Positions 1-8,591 are shown, numbered from the stretch's first letter. The stretch is 64,000 nucleotides of DNA from Paenibacillus sp. UNC451MF (GCF_000686845.1 NZ_JMLS01000004.1:310001-374000); one strand, 5' to 3'. Translations and numbers: made by a program. The notes: generated by a model from the sequence alone, not told the origin.

Positions 1-384
1 ATAGGCTACCCATGCTGCCAGACTGAACCATAAGTAAGGGGTTAGCTGGTATAAATTCAGAAACAAACGTGAGGAAAAGAAGCTTGAAACGGTTAAGTTT
101 TCAATAACGTGGTAGTGATATAGCACTTGTTTATTAATGAAGATAATCAAAACCAGCTGGAGCAAGCCCCGCAGCAGCCAATGAACCTTCGACAAATGCT
201 CCAATAAAAATGTAGCCAACAAGGTAAGCTCAACGATTAATACTGTCTCAGGGAGCCATAGGTGGTCTTCCTTCATGAACCACAAGACGTATTGCAGCAG
301 CAAGACGCCTACCAGCAGAACGCTAAGACGATGCGGCCAATGAAGGACAAACAACCGGCGCCACAAGGAAACCTTCTCGTTCAT
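1..384 (-). CDS. Transglutaminase-like membrane protein, N-terminal part (cut by window start)
   Basis: The reading frame starts with ATG at 384 and stays open to base 1, giving the first 128 residues. It starts inside the stop of the DUF58 gene (ATGA overlap), so the two are translationally coupled. The visible part has a basic N-terminus (MNEKVSLWRR) and then several hydrophobic segments rich in Leu, Val and Phe. This suits the N-terminal membrane region of TgpA-like (DUF3488/transglutaminase) proteins, which usually follow MoxR and DUF58 genes. The catalytic Cys-His-Asp part would lie outside the window, so the family call rests on gene order and topology. Confidence 0.75.
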   Translation of the reverse strand, partial: MNEKVSLWRRLFVLHWPHRLSVLLVGVLLLQYVLWFMKEDHLWLPETVLIVELTLLATFLLEHLSKVHWLLRGLLQLVLIIFINKQVLYHYHVIENLTVSSFFSSRLFLNLYQLTPYLWFSLAAWVAY

Positions 385-1628
385 CCGCTTCGCCCTCCTA
401 ACATCACCGGTAATTCATGCAGGGATTGAATCGCATAACCGGAAACGCCAACCGCTTGAAGCTGTTTAAGCCAACGTTCCTTATTATCAGGATCCGTACA
501 CAGCCATAGATGGCAAGGATTTAATTGAAGCTGCTTTAGCAAGCTAATCATTTGCAGCATAGGCTCGCCATAAACTGGGGTGATCAGCGTAATAAAGCTT
601 CCCGGAACCAGGTTTTGAGCTTTTTCTCTCATAACCTGTTTCAGAGAATAGCTTCCGTCTGCCTCCACTTGAATGAAATGCTGCTGCACCATTTTTTGTT
701 GATTTTGACCTGGTTTGGGCTCGTAATACACATCATCCGAACCTGTGGACAATAAACCTAATGCAAGTCCACGAGTCGCACCATACTGAAATAAGGAAGC
801 AGCAACAGAGACGGCGAGCTCGAATTGGTCTAAATCATTATATACCTTTCGTTCCCGGTCCAAAATAAGATACGTCTTGGGAAGTGATTCACGTTCAAAT
901 TCCTTCGACTTCCACGTTCCAGTCTTCGCTGTCGCGTTCCAATGAATTCTAGATAAACGGTCTCCGTACATATATTCGCGAACACCGTTGATTTGTGTTG
1001 TTTCTCTGACAGCCCTAGTTGTCGTGGAATGATGGTTAGTCCCCTTCATCATCTGATGAAATTGCTGCCATTCTCGAATCGGTACGGTCTGTGGAAGCAC
1101 CACGATGCTGTGAGGCATCTTCAAGGTGCCGCTATGCTCAAACAGGCCGAAAATGTCTTCAGTTACACACTCCGTCGAACCAAAGGTATACGAGCCCCTG
1201 CGTAATGCAGGCGTACGGTATGCCCATTCCCCGCGTCGACGCCAATCTGGAACAATTGTCGCTTCGAACTCCAGCTCAGTGCCGTTCTTGTGATACAGCC
1301 GATCCTTAACGAAAATATAAGGCATAGGCCAGAACCCAGGAATTTGCAGCTGAATTGTGACGCCTAGTGTACTCCCTGCTTCCAGAGTCCCCCCGTGATC
1401 CACATTGTTCAGGAGTCTTGTGCCTTGTGTTCGTTTGATTCCGCTCCACTGCCCAAGCAGCAAATAAACGCTTAGAAGGCTGATAATTACAAAAACCATC
1501 AGCGCCAATTTACCACCCTGAAACAAGAGAAAGCCGAGACTGATAAGAAAGCTGGTAAGCACCGCCCAAAATTGCTTGCTTAAACGCTGCCGTTCCGTCA
1601 ACTTTTGCACGATCGATCCCCTCATCAT
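381..1628 (-). CDS. DUF58 domain protein
   Basis: This is a protein of about 415 residues with two membrane segments near the N-terminus (around residues 20-60). A DUF58 core follows, including the family signature region near residues 215-245 (GVREYMYGDRLSRIHWNATA). DUF58 proteins have a von Willebrand A-like fold and act with MoxR ATPases; their exact role is poorly known. ATGs at 1634, 1628 and 1625 compete. A GGAG lies only 2 bases from the first but 8 from the ATG at 1628, so 1628 is preferred. The gene overlaps moxR upstream and the transglutaminase-like gene downstream. Confidence 0.9.
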   Translation of the reverse strand: MMRGSIVQKLTERQRLSKQFWAVLTSFLISLGFLLFQGGKLALMVFVIISLLSVYLLLGQWSGIKRTQGTRLLNNVDHGGTLEAGSTLGVTIQLQIPGFWPMPYIFVKDRLYHKNGTELEFEATIVPDWRRRGEWAYRTPALRRGSYTFGSTECVTEDIFGLFEHSGTLKMPHSIVVLPQTVPIREWQQFHQMMKGTNHHSTTTRAVRETTQINGVREYMYGDRLSRIHWNATAKTGTWKSKEFERESLPKTYLILDRERKVYNDLDQFELAVSVAASLFQYGATRGLALGLLSTGSDDVYYEPKPGQNQQKMVQQHFIQVEADGSYSLKQVMREKAQNLVPGSFITLITPVYGEPMLQMISLLKQLQLNPCHLWLCTDPDNKERWLKQLQAVGVSGYAIQSLHELPVMLGGRSG

Positions 1629-1630
1629 GC

Positions 1631-2590
1631 TCATTTCTCCAATCGAATTGGCACTCTAACTTGCTGGAAGACGGATTGAAGAACGGATGGCACCGTCGTC
1701 CCGTCCATTCTTGCTTCCGCATGAAGCAGGATTCGATGTCCCAACACATACGGCGCCAAAAATTTAATGTCATCCGGAATGACATAGTCCCTTTCCTGCA
1801 GCAATGCGTATGCTTTGGAGGCTTGAACCAACGCCAATGTTGCGCGAGGGCTGGCTCCCAAGAATATAGAAGAGTGCTCTCTTGTCTGACGTGTAATGGC
1901 AACCAAATAGCCGGCTACTGCATCATCCATATGGACCTGTTTGACACGCTGCTGTATCGCATTGATTTCTTCAACATCCGCTACAGGTTCCAGTAGTTCG
2001 ATCGGATGAACAACGCTCTGCGATAGGATCATTTTCAATTCAGTAGATTCATCGGGATAACCGAGACTGAACTTCATCATGAATCGGTCCAGCTGAGCTT
2101 CTGGTAATATATAGGTCCCTTCAAAGTCAATGGGATTTTGTGTAGCAAGCAATAGAAAGGGCTTAGGCAGCTCATGTGGTTCTCCATCAACCGTAATGTG
2201 CCGTTCTTCCATCGCTTCCAGCAGCGCTGATTGAGTCTTGGTCGTCGCTCGATTAATTTCATCTGCAAGCAGAATATGGGTCATGATGGGACCCGGACGA
2301 AAAATGAATACCTCATCTTTAGGATGATATATGGAAACACCCGTAATATCTGTCGGGAGTAAATCAGGATTGCATTGGATTCGCCGAAATTGCCCGCGTA
2401 TCGACCTTGCAAGCGATTTGATCAATACGGTTTTACCTGTCCCTGGTACATCTTCCAGAAGAACATGACCTCCAGCCAGCATAGCTGTCAAAAGAAGTTT
2501 AATCTCGTCCGTTTTACCGAGGATACAAGATTCCAAATTCGCTTGAATGCGCTTTATTATCTGAATATCTTCTTTTACGATAGGCTCCAT
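1631..2590 (-). CDS. MoxR family AAA+ ATPase
   Basis: The protein has 319 residues. It carries a Walker A (GGHVLLEDVPGTGKT), a Walker B (HILLADEINRA), sensor 1 (LLATQNPIDFEGTY) and the family's LPEAQLDRF segment. MoxR ATPases act as chaperones or assembly factors, usually with a DUF58/VWA partner encoded next door, as here. The open frame extends 28 codons upstream, but AAGGAGG lies 8 bases before the ATG at 2590, so that start is used. It is the first gene of the moxR-DUF58-transglutaminase operon and overlaps the next gene by ATGA. Confidence 0.93.
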   Translation of the reverse strand: MEPIVKEDIQIIKRIQANLESCILGKTDEIKLLLTAMLAGGHVLLEDVPGTGKTVLIKSLARSIRGQFRRIQCNPDLLPTDITGVSIYHPKDEVFIFRPGPIMTHILLADEINRATTKTQSALLEAMEERHITVDGEPHELPKPFLLLATQNPIDFEGTYILPEAQLDRFMMKFSLGYPDESTELKMILSQSVVHPIELLEPVADVEEINAIQQRVKQVHMDDAVAGYLVAITRQTREHSSIFLGASPRATLALVQASKAYALLQERDYVIPDDIKFLAPYVLGHRILLHAEARMDGTTVPSVLQSVFQQVRVPIRLEK

Positions 2591-2766
2591 GATCCTGATC
2601 CTCCTTGGGGTATTGGAAATTGGATATATAAGTCCTAATTCTATTTTACAAGATTCAAAAAAACCAGTATACATGTAAAAATGCTAAATTTGTTTGTAAA
2701 ATTACACATTTTGGTACATTTTCAGCTAAATGCTCCTTTTCAATCGTACTCATGTTATTTTTAACG

Positions 2767-2796
2767 CAAAAAAACTCCGAGGAATCTTCCCCGGAG
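2767..2796 (-). terminator. Rho-independent terminator of the spoVA operon
   Basis: On the minus strand a stem CTCCGGGGA / TCCTCGGAG with a 4-base loop is followed by seven T. It lies about 20 bases after the spoVAEb stop, at the end of the spoVA operon. Confidence 0.9.
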
Positions 2797-2816
2797 CATA
2801 GGTTAGCTTATTCAAA

Positions 2817-3179
2817 TTATCCTCTTGGTCTGCAAACCAAAGCCGCCAAGAACGAAAATATGATCGCGGCCGATATCCCGGCGCTCGTGACCTCGAAAAT
2901 TCCCGTAATGATCCCAATAGCTCCATGCTGCTTCAGCTCCTGCATTGCTCCATGAACCAATGAATTACCGAAGCTTGTAATCGGTACTGTAGCTCCGGCA
3001 CCTGCAAACTTAATGAACGGCTCGTATAAGCCTACGCCATCTAATACTGCACCGGCAACAACTAATGAGCTCATTGTATGCGCCGGTGTCAGCTTCCCTA
3101 CATCCATTAGCAGCTGGCCGATGACGCATATGGCTCCACCTATTATGAAAGCCCAGACGAAATGCATAACGGTATCCAT
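2817..3179 (-). CDS. spoVAE: Stage V sporulation protein AE (SpoVAEb)
   Basis: This small integral membrane protein has 120 residues, close to the usual SpoVAEb length. Hydrophobic segments alternate with the motifs [19 protein letters not shown] and [16 protein letters not shown], which are typical of the family and related to SpoVAC. SpoVA proteins form the inner spore membrane channel that moves Ca-dipicolinate in during sporulation and out during germination. It is the last gene of the operon, 3 bases after spoVAD, and a strong terminator follows. Confidence 0.93.
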   Translation of the reverse strand: MDTVMHFVWAFIIGGAICVIGQLLMDVGKLTPAHTMSSLVVAGAVLDGVGLYEPFIKFAGAGATVPITSFGNSLVHGAMQELKQHGAIGIITGIFEVTSAGISAAIIFSFLAALVCRPRG

Positions 3180-3182
3180 GGT

Positions 3183-4196
3183 TTATTCCTCCCCACTCTC
3201 TATGGCTACGGCATGAGCGATACAAGGAATGCTTTCCCCTTGCTGAAAGGATAATGGGGAGAGCAGCGCGCCGGTTGCCACGACCAACACACGCTTCAGT
3301 TCGCCGCTACGTATCTTTTTCAAAATATGTCCATAAGTTACTACTGCTGAGCAGCCACACCCGCTGCCTCCTGCCATAACCCCCTGCTTTTCGATGTCAT
3401 ATACCATCAGGCCACAATCTTTATATGTGGTTTGATTTATCGGCACTTTATGCTTGTCCAGTAGTTCATTAGCGATTTCATAGCCAACCTTGGCCAAATC
3501 CCCTGTCACGATAAGGTCATAATACCCTGGCTCCCGCTGAAAGTCGCGAAAATGCGCCTGCATCGTATCTACTGCCGCCGGCGCCATAGCAGCCCCCATA
3601 TTGAACGGATCCTTGATTCCCATATCAACTACACGTCCGATAGTCGCACCCGTAACTACAGGTCCTTTACCATGGCGGGACAATACAGCCGCACCTGCAC
3701 CCGTTACTGTGTATTGAGCGGTAGGCGGCTTTTGCGAGCCATATTCGGTAGGGTAACGAAACTGTTTTTCCGATGTGCAGTTATGGCTGCAGGTCCCTGC
3801 CATCGCATATTTTGCGGAACCCGAATCGACCACTAATGAGGCTAAAGCCAAACCCTCCATGGAGGTCGAGCAGGCTCCGAATATGCCTATATATGGAATG
3901 GACATCGTTCGAGCGGCAAACGTGTTGCTAATAATCTGATTCATCAGATCACCGCCGATATAGAACTGAACCTGCTCCTTCGTTAAACCAGCATTCTCAA
4001 CGGCAAGCTTAGTCGCTTCCTCCATCAATTGTCGTTCTGCCTTCTCCCAGCTGTCTTGCCCTAAGGTCAGATCACCATGAACTATATCGAAATCATTCAC
4101 CAGCGGCCCTTCGCTCTCGTCCGGACCTACAACGGTTGCTGTCGCTTGAATGACAGGCTTGTTCCGGAATATCCAGCTTTGATGTCCTTGCAGCAT
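3183..4196 (-). CDS. spoVAD: Stage V sporulation protein AD (SpoVAD)
   Basis: The protein has 337 residues and a thiolase-like fold. Visible hallmarks are IFGACSTSMEGLALAS around residue 105 and GGSGCGCSAVVTYGHILK towards the C-terminus. SpoVAD is the soluble, dipicolinate-binding component of the SpoVA channel on the outer face of the inner spore membrane. The frame extends to 4217, but GGGAGG lies 7 bases from the ATG at 4196, so the shorter start is chosen. It then begins just after the spoVAC stop (4201) instead of overlapping it. Confidence 0.95.
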   Translation of the reverse strand: MLQGHQSWIFRNKPVIQATATVVGPDESEGPLVNDFDIVHGDLTLGQDSWEKAERQLMEEATKLAVENAGLTKEQVQFYIGGDLMNQIISNTFAARTMSIPYIGIFGACSTSMEGLALASLVVDSGSAKYAMAGTCSHNCTSEKQFRYPTEYGSQKPPTAQYTVTGAGAAVLSRHGKGPVVTGATIGRVVDMGIKDPFNMGAAMAPAAVDTMQAHFRDFQREPGYYDLIVTGDLAKVGYEIANELLDKHKVPINQTTYKDCGLMVYDIEKQGVMAGGSGCGCSAVVTYGHILKKIRSGELKRVLVVATGALLSPLSFQQGESIPCIAHAVAIESGEE

Positions 4197-4200
4197 CCGA

Positions 4201-4674
4201 TTACCTCCCGAGTCCAATGAGCAGATGGATAATTCCGATCACGAAAGCAGCCACTGTACCAAAAACAATAACTGAACCAGCAAGCTTAAACATGTTGGCT
4301 CCTACGCCTAACACAATGCCTTCACTTTTATGCTCCAAAGCCGCAGAGCACATCGAGTTCGCAAAGCCTGTTACTGGAACGGCAGAGCCTGCTCCTGCCC
4401 ACTGGGCGATTTTATCATACACTCCAAAGCACGTCAGAACGACAGATATGAAGATCAGCACAGCAACCGTTGGATTGCCCGCTGTTTTTTCAGTGAATCC
4501 AAACACCCGTATGAAAAGCTCCATTAAAGCTTGACCAATGATACAAATCAGTCCTCCGACTAAAAAAGCCCGAAGGCAGTTTTTCATTACTGGTCTTGGC
4601 GGTTCTTTGCTTTTGGCAAGCTCTTGATATTCCTCCTGAGTCCAAGTCATTTTTTGTTTTGCTTTTGTAGCCAT
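4201..4674 (-). CDS. spoVAC: Stage V sporulation protein AC (SpoVAC)
   Basis: This membrane protein has 157 residues. The N-terminus is hydrophilic (KMTWTQEEYQELAKSKEPP) and is followed by about four hydrophobic segments and the family motif GAGSAVPVTGFANSMCSAA. In Bacillus, SpoVAC behaves as a mechanosensitive channel subunit that releases Ca-dipicolinate. The gene is second in the operon, 49 bases after the 2Duf gene and tightly followed by spoVAD. The spoVAA, spoVAB and spoVAF genes of the standard operon are absent here, as in accessory spoVA operons. Confidence 0.95.
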   Translation of the reverse strand: MATKAKQKMTWTQEEYQELAKSKEPPRPVMKNCLRAFLVGGLICIIGQALMELFIRVFGFTEKTAGNPTVAVLIFISVVLTCFGVYDKIAQWAGAGSAVPVTGFANSMCSAALEHKSEGIVLGVGANMFKLAGSVIVFGTVAAFVIGIIHLLIGLGR

Positions 4675-4723
4675 GGTTCCACTTCCTTTCTCACCTTCGT
4701 GATGGAATCACTTTCCGTAAGTC

Positions 4724-5581
4724 TTATCTTTTCAATACAGGTATCAGATTGACAATTTCCTTGCGAAGCAGTTGAACGCACTGTTCATACATTTTTTTGG
4801 CTTCAATGTTTTGAGTGGATAAGCCATACAATGTTAGATCGGCTTCACATTTTTTTAAATTTGCAAAAAGCAGAAGCTTTTCGTTATTAACAGGAACCTG
4901 CAGCTTGTCGTCATATAAATCTACATACAACGCACCGTAAGAGTCGACCTGCCCGAGAAATACATTGTCCTTGGTAACCCCTATTTTCTCCAACTCGGTC
5001 TGCAGCCATGCACGGCTAAATCCAGCAGTAGCCAATGGTTCGTTCATAATATTTCCATCGATAATAACCGTTTGAGGTTCTTTTTCCGGACCGACCTTGA
5101 TACCCAATTGCTTAGGGGTTAGCGGCTGATTTTCCTTTTTGAGCAGCACATTCAATTCTCCGCTTGCCTCTAGGACCGCGAACTCGACATCCGCTACTTT
5201 AAATACACTCTTCTTCCGAAGCTGCTCCAGCAGCTCGTCCGCCGTGTATCGTTCTTTCTTCAGGTTTTTGCCCATCACTTTTCCATCTTTGATCATGACC
5301 GTGCCATTGCCCTCAAACCATTTGCGTAGTGTGACACTTTTCAAGGTCACGAATTCTATAGTCAGAGGCACCAGAAACCATACAAGCAAGGCTGTAATCC
5401 CATGAGTATAATGATTTTCCAAGTCCGTTGAGATAAAACCGGCCAGCTCACCAAGCGTAATCCCAGTTATATATTCGAAGAAGGTAAGCTGAGAAATTTG
5501 TTTTTTACCCAGTAAACGAGTAATGACGAATAACATGGCAATTGCACCAAGTGATCTAACTGCGATATGTAGCCATTCCAT
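4724..5581 (-). CDS. 2Duf-type spore membrane protein (DUF421 + DUF1657)
   Basis: The protein has about 285 residues. Residues 1-85 form three hydrophobic segments, and residues 85-225 a soluble YetF-like DUF421 domain (VLEASGELNVLLKKENQPLT, TVIIDGNIMN). The last 50 residues (LKKCEADLTLYGLSTQNIEA...) match the stand-alone DUF1657 protein encoded at 5759-5965. This two-domain layout is that of the '2Duf' protein of spoVA2mob operons, a major factor in wet-heat resistance of Bacillus spores. It is the first gene of the spoVA operon. AAGGAG lies 9 bases from the ATG at 5581 and only 3 from the ATG at 5587, so 5581 is preferred. Confidence 0.85.
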   Translation of the reverse strand: MEWLHIAVRSLGAIAMLFVITRLLGKKQISQLTFFEYITGITLGELAGFISTDLENHYTHGITALLVWFLVPLTIEFVTLKSVTLRKWFEGNGTVMIKDGKVMGKNLKKERYTADELLEQLRKKSVFKVADVEFAVLEASGELNVLLKKENQPLTPKQLGIKVGPEKEPQTVIIDGNIMNEPLATAGFSRAWLQTELEKIGVTKDNVFLGQVDSYGALYVDLYDDKLQVPVNNEKLLLFANLKKCEADLTLYGLSTQNIEAKKMYEQCVQLLRKEIVNLIPVLKR

Positions 5582-5758
5582 TTCCATAGTCTCCTTTTCA
5601 AACGAGTTACTTTACTAATCAATTATTTGTTAAAAGGCAGGTCGTTATAAAATGTTTCCCCCTTTACTTTTTTCCAGTTTTGTTTCCAAGTTATAACAGT
5701 CATTATATGTTTTTATGCTGCACACATTAGTAGAGGACTTGAAGAGGAGGTGAGACAA

Positions 5759-5965
5759 ATGACGGTAGCATCTAACGTAAAAACGACGCTCGCATCGTTA
5801 AAAAGTGCGCAAGCAAGCTTAGAAACTTTCGCACTCAGCACTCAAAATCAAGAAGCGAAAACAATGTTCGAGCAAGCTGCAAAAACAACCCAATCCGTAG
5901 TGGATCAGGTTAGCGGCCGCATTCAACAATTGGAAAATGAAGAACCTCAATATAAAGGTTTCTAA
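5759..5965 (+). CDS. DUF1657 small protein
   Basis: This 68-residue, hydrophilic, probably all-helical protein (MTVASNVKTTLASLKSAQAS...) belongs to DUF1657. It is found in spoVA2mob-type operons of spore formers and has no known biochemical role. Its core (LSTQNQEAKTMFEQ) mirrors the C-terminus of the divergent 2Duf protein (LSTQNIEAKKMYEQ). GAGGAGG sits 8 bases before the ATG at 5759; a GTG at 5750 overlaps the ribosome site and is rejected. It is transcribed away from the spoVA operon and ends at a strong hairpin. Confidence 0.88.
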   Translation: MTVASNVKTTLASLKSAQASLETFALSTQNQEAKTMFEQAAKTTQSVVDQVSGRIQQLENEEPQYKGF

Positions 5966-5978
5966 TTTGCCGCAACAT

Positions 5979-6030
5979 AATAAAACAGCCTTCTGGCCCT
6001 TGATGAGGGTTAAGAGGCTGTTTTATTTTT
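5979..6030 (+). terminator. Bidirectional Rho-independent terminator
   Basis: TAAAACAGCCT at 5981-5991 pairs with AGGCTGTTTTA at 6015-6025, and T-rich sequence follows. On the minus strand the same hairpin also ends in T-rich sequence, so it could serve the microprotein candidate at 6050-6127. The rest of the gap to 6231 contains only that candidate. Confidence 0.85.
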
Positions 6031-6049
6031 TTCTAATACAAAGTTATCG

Positions 6050-6127
6050 TCAAATAAAAGCAACAAACAAAATCAACAAAAGAAGGAAGAGCACGAGTAT
6101 AACAACCAATGAGGTCCATTTATCCAT
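6050..6127 (-). CDS. Candidate 25-residue membrane microprotein
   Basis: An ATG at 6127 opens a 25-codon frame ending in TGA at 6050. The peptide is MDKWTS followed by an unbroken run of about 19 hydrophobic residues, enough for one membrane helix. AGGAG lies 10 bases upstream, and a shared hairpin downstream would terminate it. It resembles in style the very short hydrophobic sporulation peptides (YjcZ-like) of Bacillales, but too few residues are available for a family call. Its place between a spore gene and an enzyme gene gives weak support to a spore role. Confidence 0.45.
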   Translation of the reverse strand: MDKWTSLVVILVLFLLLLILFVAFI

Positions 6128-6231
6128 TCGGTTTTCGGCTCCTAACTAATTCAATTCGATAGGTAAATGCATAATCTATGTTATGCCGGGCGAAATGAAA
6201 CCGAATGTGTATATGCCTAAGCTCAAAAAAA

Positions 6232-6240
6232 TGTTATAAT
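6232..6240 (+). promoter_or_regulatory. Extended -10 promoter of the uronate-isomerase-like gene
   Basis: TGTTATAAT is a perfect extended -10 element 52 bases before the start codon; the -35 region is poor. The A+T-rich leader with GTTAAC that follows may hold an operator, but none could be assigned. Confidence 0.5.
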
Positions 6241-6292
6241 AAGTTCATTGTTCACGTTAACATAAACTTATTTTGCGGGAGGCCACTTATTT

Positions 6293-7561
6293 ATGAGCAT
6301 TCAAAGCAAGGAACAGCTTGTTTCTTTTGTAAAAGAAACAGTGCAAAACACCCAAGTAACTGACATACATACTCATTTATTTGCTGAATCGTTCGGAGAT
6401 TTGCTGCTTTGGGGCGTTGACGAACTTCTTACTTATCATTATTTGATCGCAGAGACATTCCGCTTCCGTTCTGATTTGTCCTATGAGGCATTCTGGAACA
6501 TGAGCAAACAGGAGCAAGCCGATCTGATCTGGCAAACGCTGTTCATCGAGCATTCACCCTACAGTGAAGCATGTCGCGGTGTTGTTACCGTGCTGAATCG
6601 TCTTGGCTTCGACCTAAAATCCCGTGATTTGAACTCTTACCGTGAATATTTCCGTAACGTCAGCTCTGCTGATTACATTAATCGCATTCTTGAGCTCGCT
6701 AAAGTAAAAACCGTTGTTATGACCAATGATCCATTCGACGCTTATGAGCGCAGCAAATGGGACGAGAATGTCGCTCAGGACCCTCGCTTCCTTGCAGCTT
6801 TGCGTATTGACCCTCTTCTCAATCTTTGGGACACAAGCTGGACGAAGCTAGTAGAGCAAGGCTATGATGTTAAGCAGGATTTATCCGGAAGTACGATGGA
6901 GGAAATTCGCAGGTTCCTGAATGATTGGATCACCAGAATGAATCCATTGTATATGGCCGTCTCTCTGCCCAACGATTTTGCTTATCCGGAAAACTCGGTA
7001 CGCGGACGTATTATCGATGAATGTATCGTACCAGTTGCGCGTGAGGCCGGTATTCCATTTGCAATGATGATCGGTGTTAAACGCAAAGTGAATCCTTCCT
7101 TGAAGGATGCTGGAGACAGTCTTGGCAAAAGCGATATCGGTGCGGTTGAAAGAATTGTAAGCAAGTATCAGGATGTTAAGTTCCTTGTGACTATGCTTTC
7201 CCGTGAAAACCAACATGAGCTTGCCGTTACAGCACGTAAAAATCGCAATCTGTTAATCTTCGGCTGCTGGTGGTTCTTGAACAATCCGAGCTTGATCGAG
7301 GAAATAACACGCATGCGGTTTGAGCTTCTGGGCGGCAGCATTATTCCACAGCATTCGGATTGCCGTATTCTTGATCAGCTGCTGTATAAATGGGATCATT
7401 CCCGTGAAATTATTGCAAAAGTGCTTTGTGACAAATACAGTGATCTGCTCGCATCCGGGTGGCGTTTGGAAGAAGAGGAAATTCGTCGCGATGTAGAAGA
7501 CCTTCTGGGTGGAACATTCTGGAAGTTTCTTGGCAAGCCCGATCCTGCGGCTTCCAAATAG
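6293..7561 (+). CDS. Uronate isomerase (UxaC)-like amidohydrolase
   Basis: This 422-residue metal-dependent TIM-barrel protein has DIHTHLF near residue 24, matching the HxH metal site of uronate isomerases. Its C-terminal stretch WWFLNNPSLIEEITRMRFEL ... HSDCR ... IIAKVLCDKY corresponds to the conserved end of UxaC. UxaC interconverts glucuronate and fructuronate, or galacturonate and tagaturonate. The protein is about 50 residues shorter than classical UxaC and has no uronate genes beside it, so the substrate may differ. GGGAGG lies 10 bases before the ATG. It is a single-gene unit between an extended -10 promoter and a terminator. Confidence 0.75.
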   Translation: MSIQSKEQLVSFVKETVQNTQVTDIHTHLFAESFGDLLLWGVDELLTYHYLIAETFRFRSDLSYEAFWNMSKQEQADLIWQTLFIEHSPYSEACRGVVTVLNRLGFDLKSRDLNSYREYFRNVSSADYINRILELAKVKTVVMTNDPFDAYERSKWDENVAQDPRFLAALRIDPLLNLWDTSWTKLVEQGYDVKQDLSGSTMEEIRRFLNDWITRMNPLYMAVSLPNDFAYPENSVRGRIIDECIVPVAREAGIPFAMMIGVKRKVNPSLKDAGDSLGKSDIGAVERIVSKYQDVKFLVTMLSRENQHELAVTARKNRNLLIFGCWWFLNNPSLIEEITRMRFELLGGSIIPQHSDCRILDQLLYKWDHSREIIAKVLCDKYSDLLASGWRLEEEEIRRDVEDLLGGTFWKFLGKPDPAASK

Positions 7562-7570
7562 TTAAGATTA

Positions 7571-7610
7571 GAAGAAGGCGTCCCTGGGAAACAGGGCGCC
7601 TTCTTCTTGT
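7571..7610 (+). terminator. Bidirectional terminator between convergent genes
   Basis: GAAGAAGGCGTCCCTG pairs with CAGGGCGCCTTCTTC around a short GGAAA loop. It separates the uronate-isomerase-like gene (plus) from the metallophosphoesterase gene (minus). Confidence 0.88.
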
Positions 7611-7649
7611 CATGAGAACGTATCGATAAATGCTAAAATTGCTAATATC

Positions 7650-8591
7650 CTAATATAAATGTGCGTGTTCAGGTTGGTGCTCCGGCTGTATCGTCAAGCG
7701 AGAACCGTCTTCAAGGCGTAGCCAGGTCTCAAACTCTTTCTTATCCTGTTGCAAACGGATGACTCTTGCCCCATGGGAAAAGCCTTCACGTCCGTATGTA
7801 TTATAGCCAGTAGCTCGACCATAGCATAACCGAATTCCTTGCTTAGTCCCCCAGTAATCGTTGACATGATCGTGACCGGCAAACGTTCCCATGACGTCTC
7901 CCATCTCAACCATAGCGGAGAATAAGCCCGTATTGATACGTGGGCAGCAAACCCTTTCGTTCTTGCTTCCATAACAAATCTCCTGCTGCCACACCTCATT
8001 ATATTCAGGTAATGGGATATGAAAAAAAGCAAGTGCTGGAAGAGGAACTCCATTATTCGCTTGTGTTCTCATCCGTGACTGTCTCTCGTACCATGCCACC
8101 TGGTCTCTGCTGATCCACCCATACCCTTTAACATGAGAAAGCGGAGATACGCTGCCAGAATCAAAAAAATACATTGATGCCGCCGTCTTACCATTCAAAT
8201 CTGCTACAGAGAGTACATAATTGCCTGTACCTCCAATCTCTTCAGGACCTGCCTCAGCTAGAGCAAATTCATAGCGCAGCGTTGCCTCCATCAGTTCCTG
8301 TCTTGTAATCTTAGCTTCCGTATCATGATTTCCAAATACGACCGCCCATGGAATTCGGCTATTCTCAACGACGGATACAGCATTATGATACCTTTGAAGC
8401 GGGTCATCACAATGCTTGTCTTCAATCACATCTCCAGTGAATACTACTAGATCAGGACGCTCCGCTTCAAGGACCGATTGCATTAACGAAAGCGTGCGCT
8501 CATCATTCTCTCCCCCGGATTTCATATGAACATCCGTGAACTGAACGATCGTGAAAGTGCCATCTTGACGAAATGAAAGCGATTGTTTCAA
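7650..8591 (-). CDS. Calcineurin-like metallophosphoesterase
   Basis: The protein has about 313 residues. The metal-binding blocks appear in order: FTDVHMK, FTGDVIED, FGNHDTEAK, FFHIPLPEY and GHDHVNDY. The closest known architecture is the Dcr2/purple-acid-phosphatase-like group; the substrate is unknown. No signal peptide is visible if translation starts at the TTG at 8591, which has GGGGG 7 bases upstream. The frame continues 18 codons to 8645, but without a ribosome site. The gene is alone, ending at the shared terminator at 7571-7610. Confidence 0.88.
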   Translation of the reverse strand: MKQSLSFRQDGTFTIVQFTDVHMKSGGENDERTLSLMQSVLEAERPDLVVFTGDVIEDKHCDDPLQRYHNAVSVVENSRIPWAVVFGNHDTEAKITRQELMEATLRYEFALAEAGPEEIGGTGNYVLSVADLNGKTAASMYFFDSGSVSPLSHVKGYGWISRDQVAWYERQSRMRTQANNGVPLPALAFFHIPLPEYNEVWQQEICYGSKNERVCCPRINTGLFSAMVEMGDVMGTFAGHDHVNDYWGTKQGIRLCYGRATGYNTYGREGFSHGARVIRLQQDKKEFETWLRLEDGSRLTIQPEHQPEHAHLY

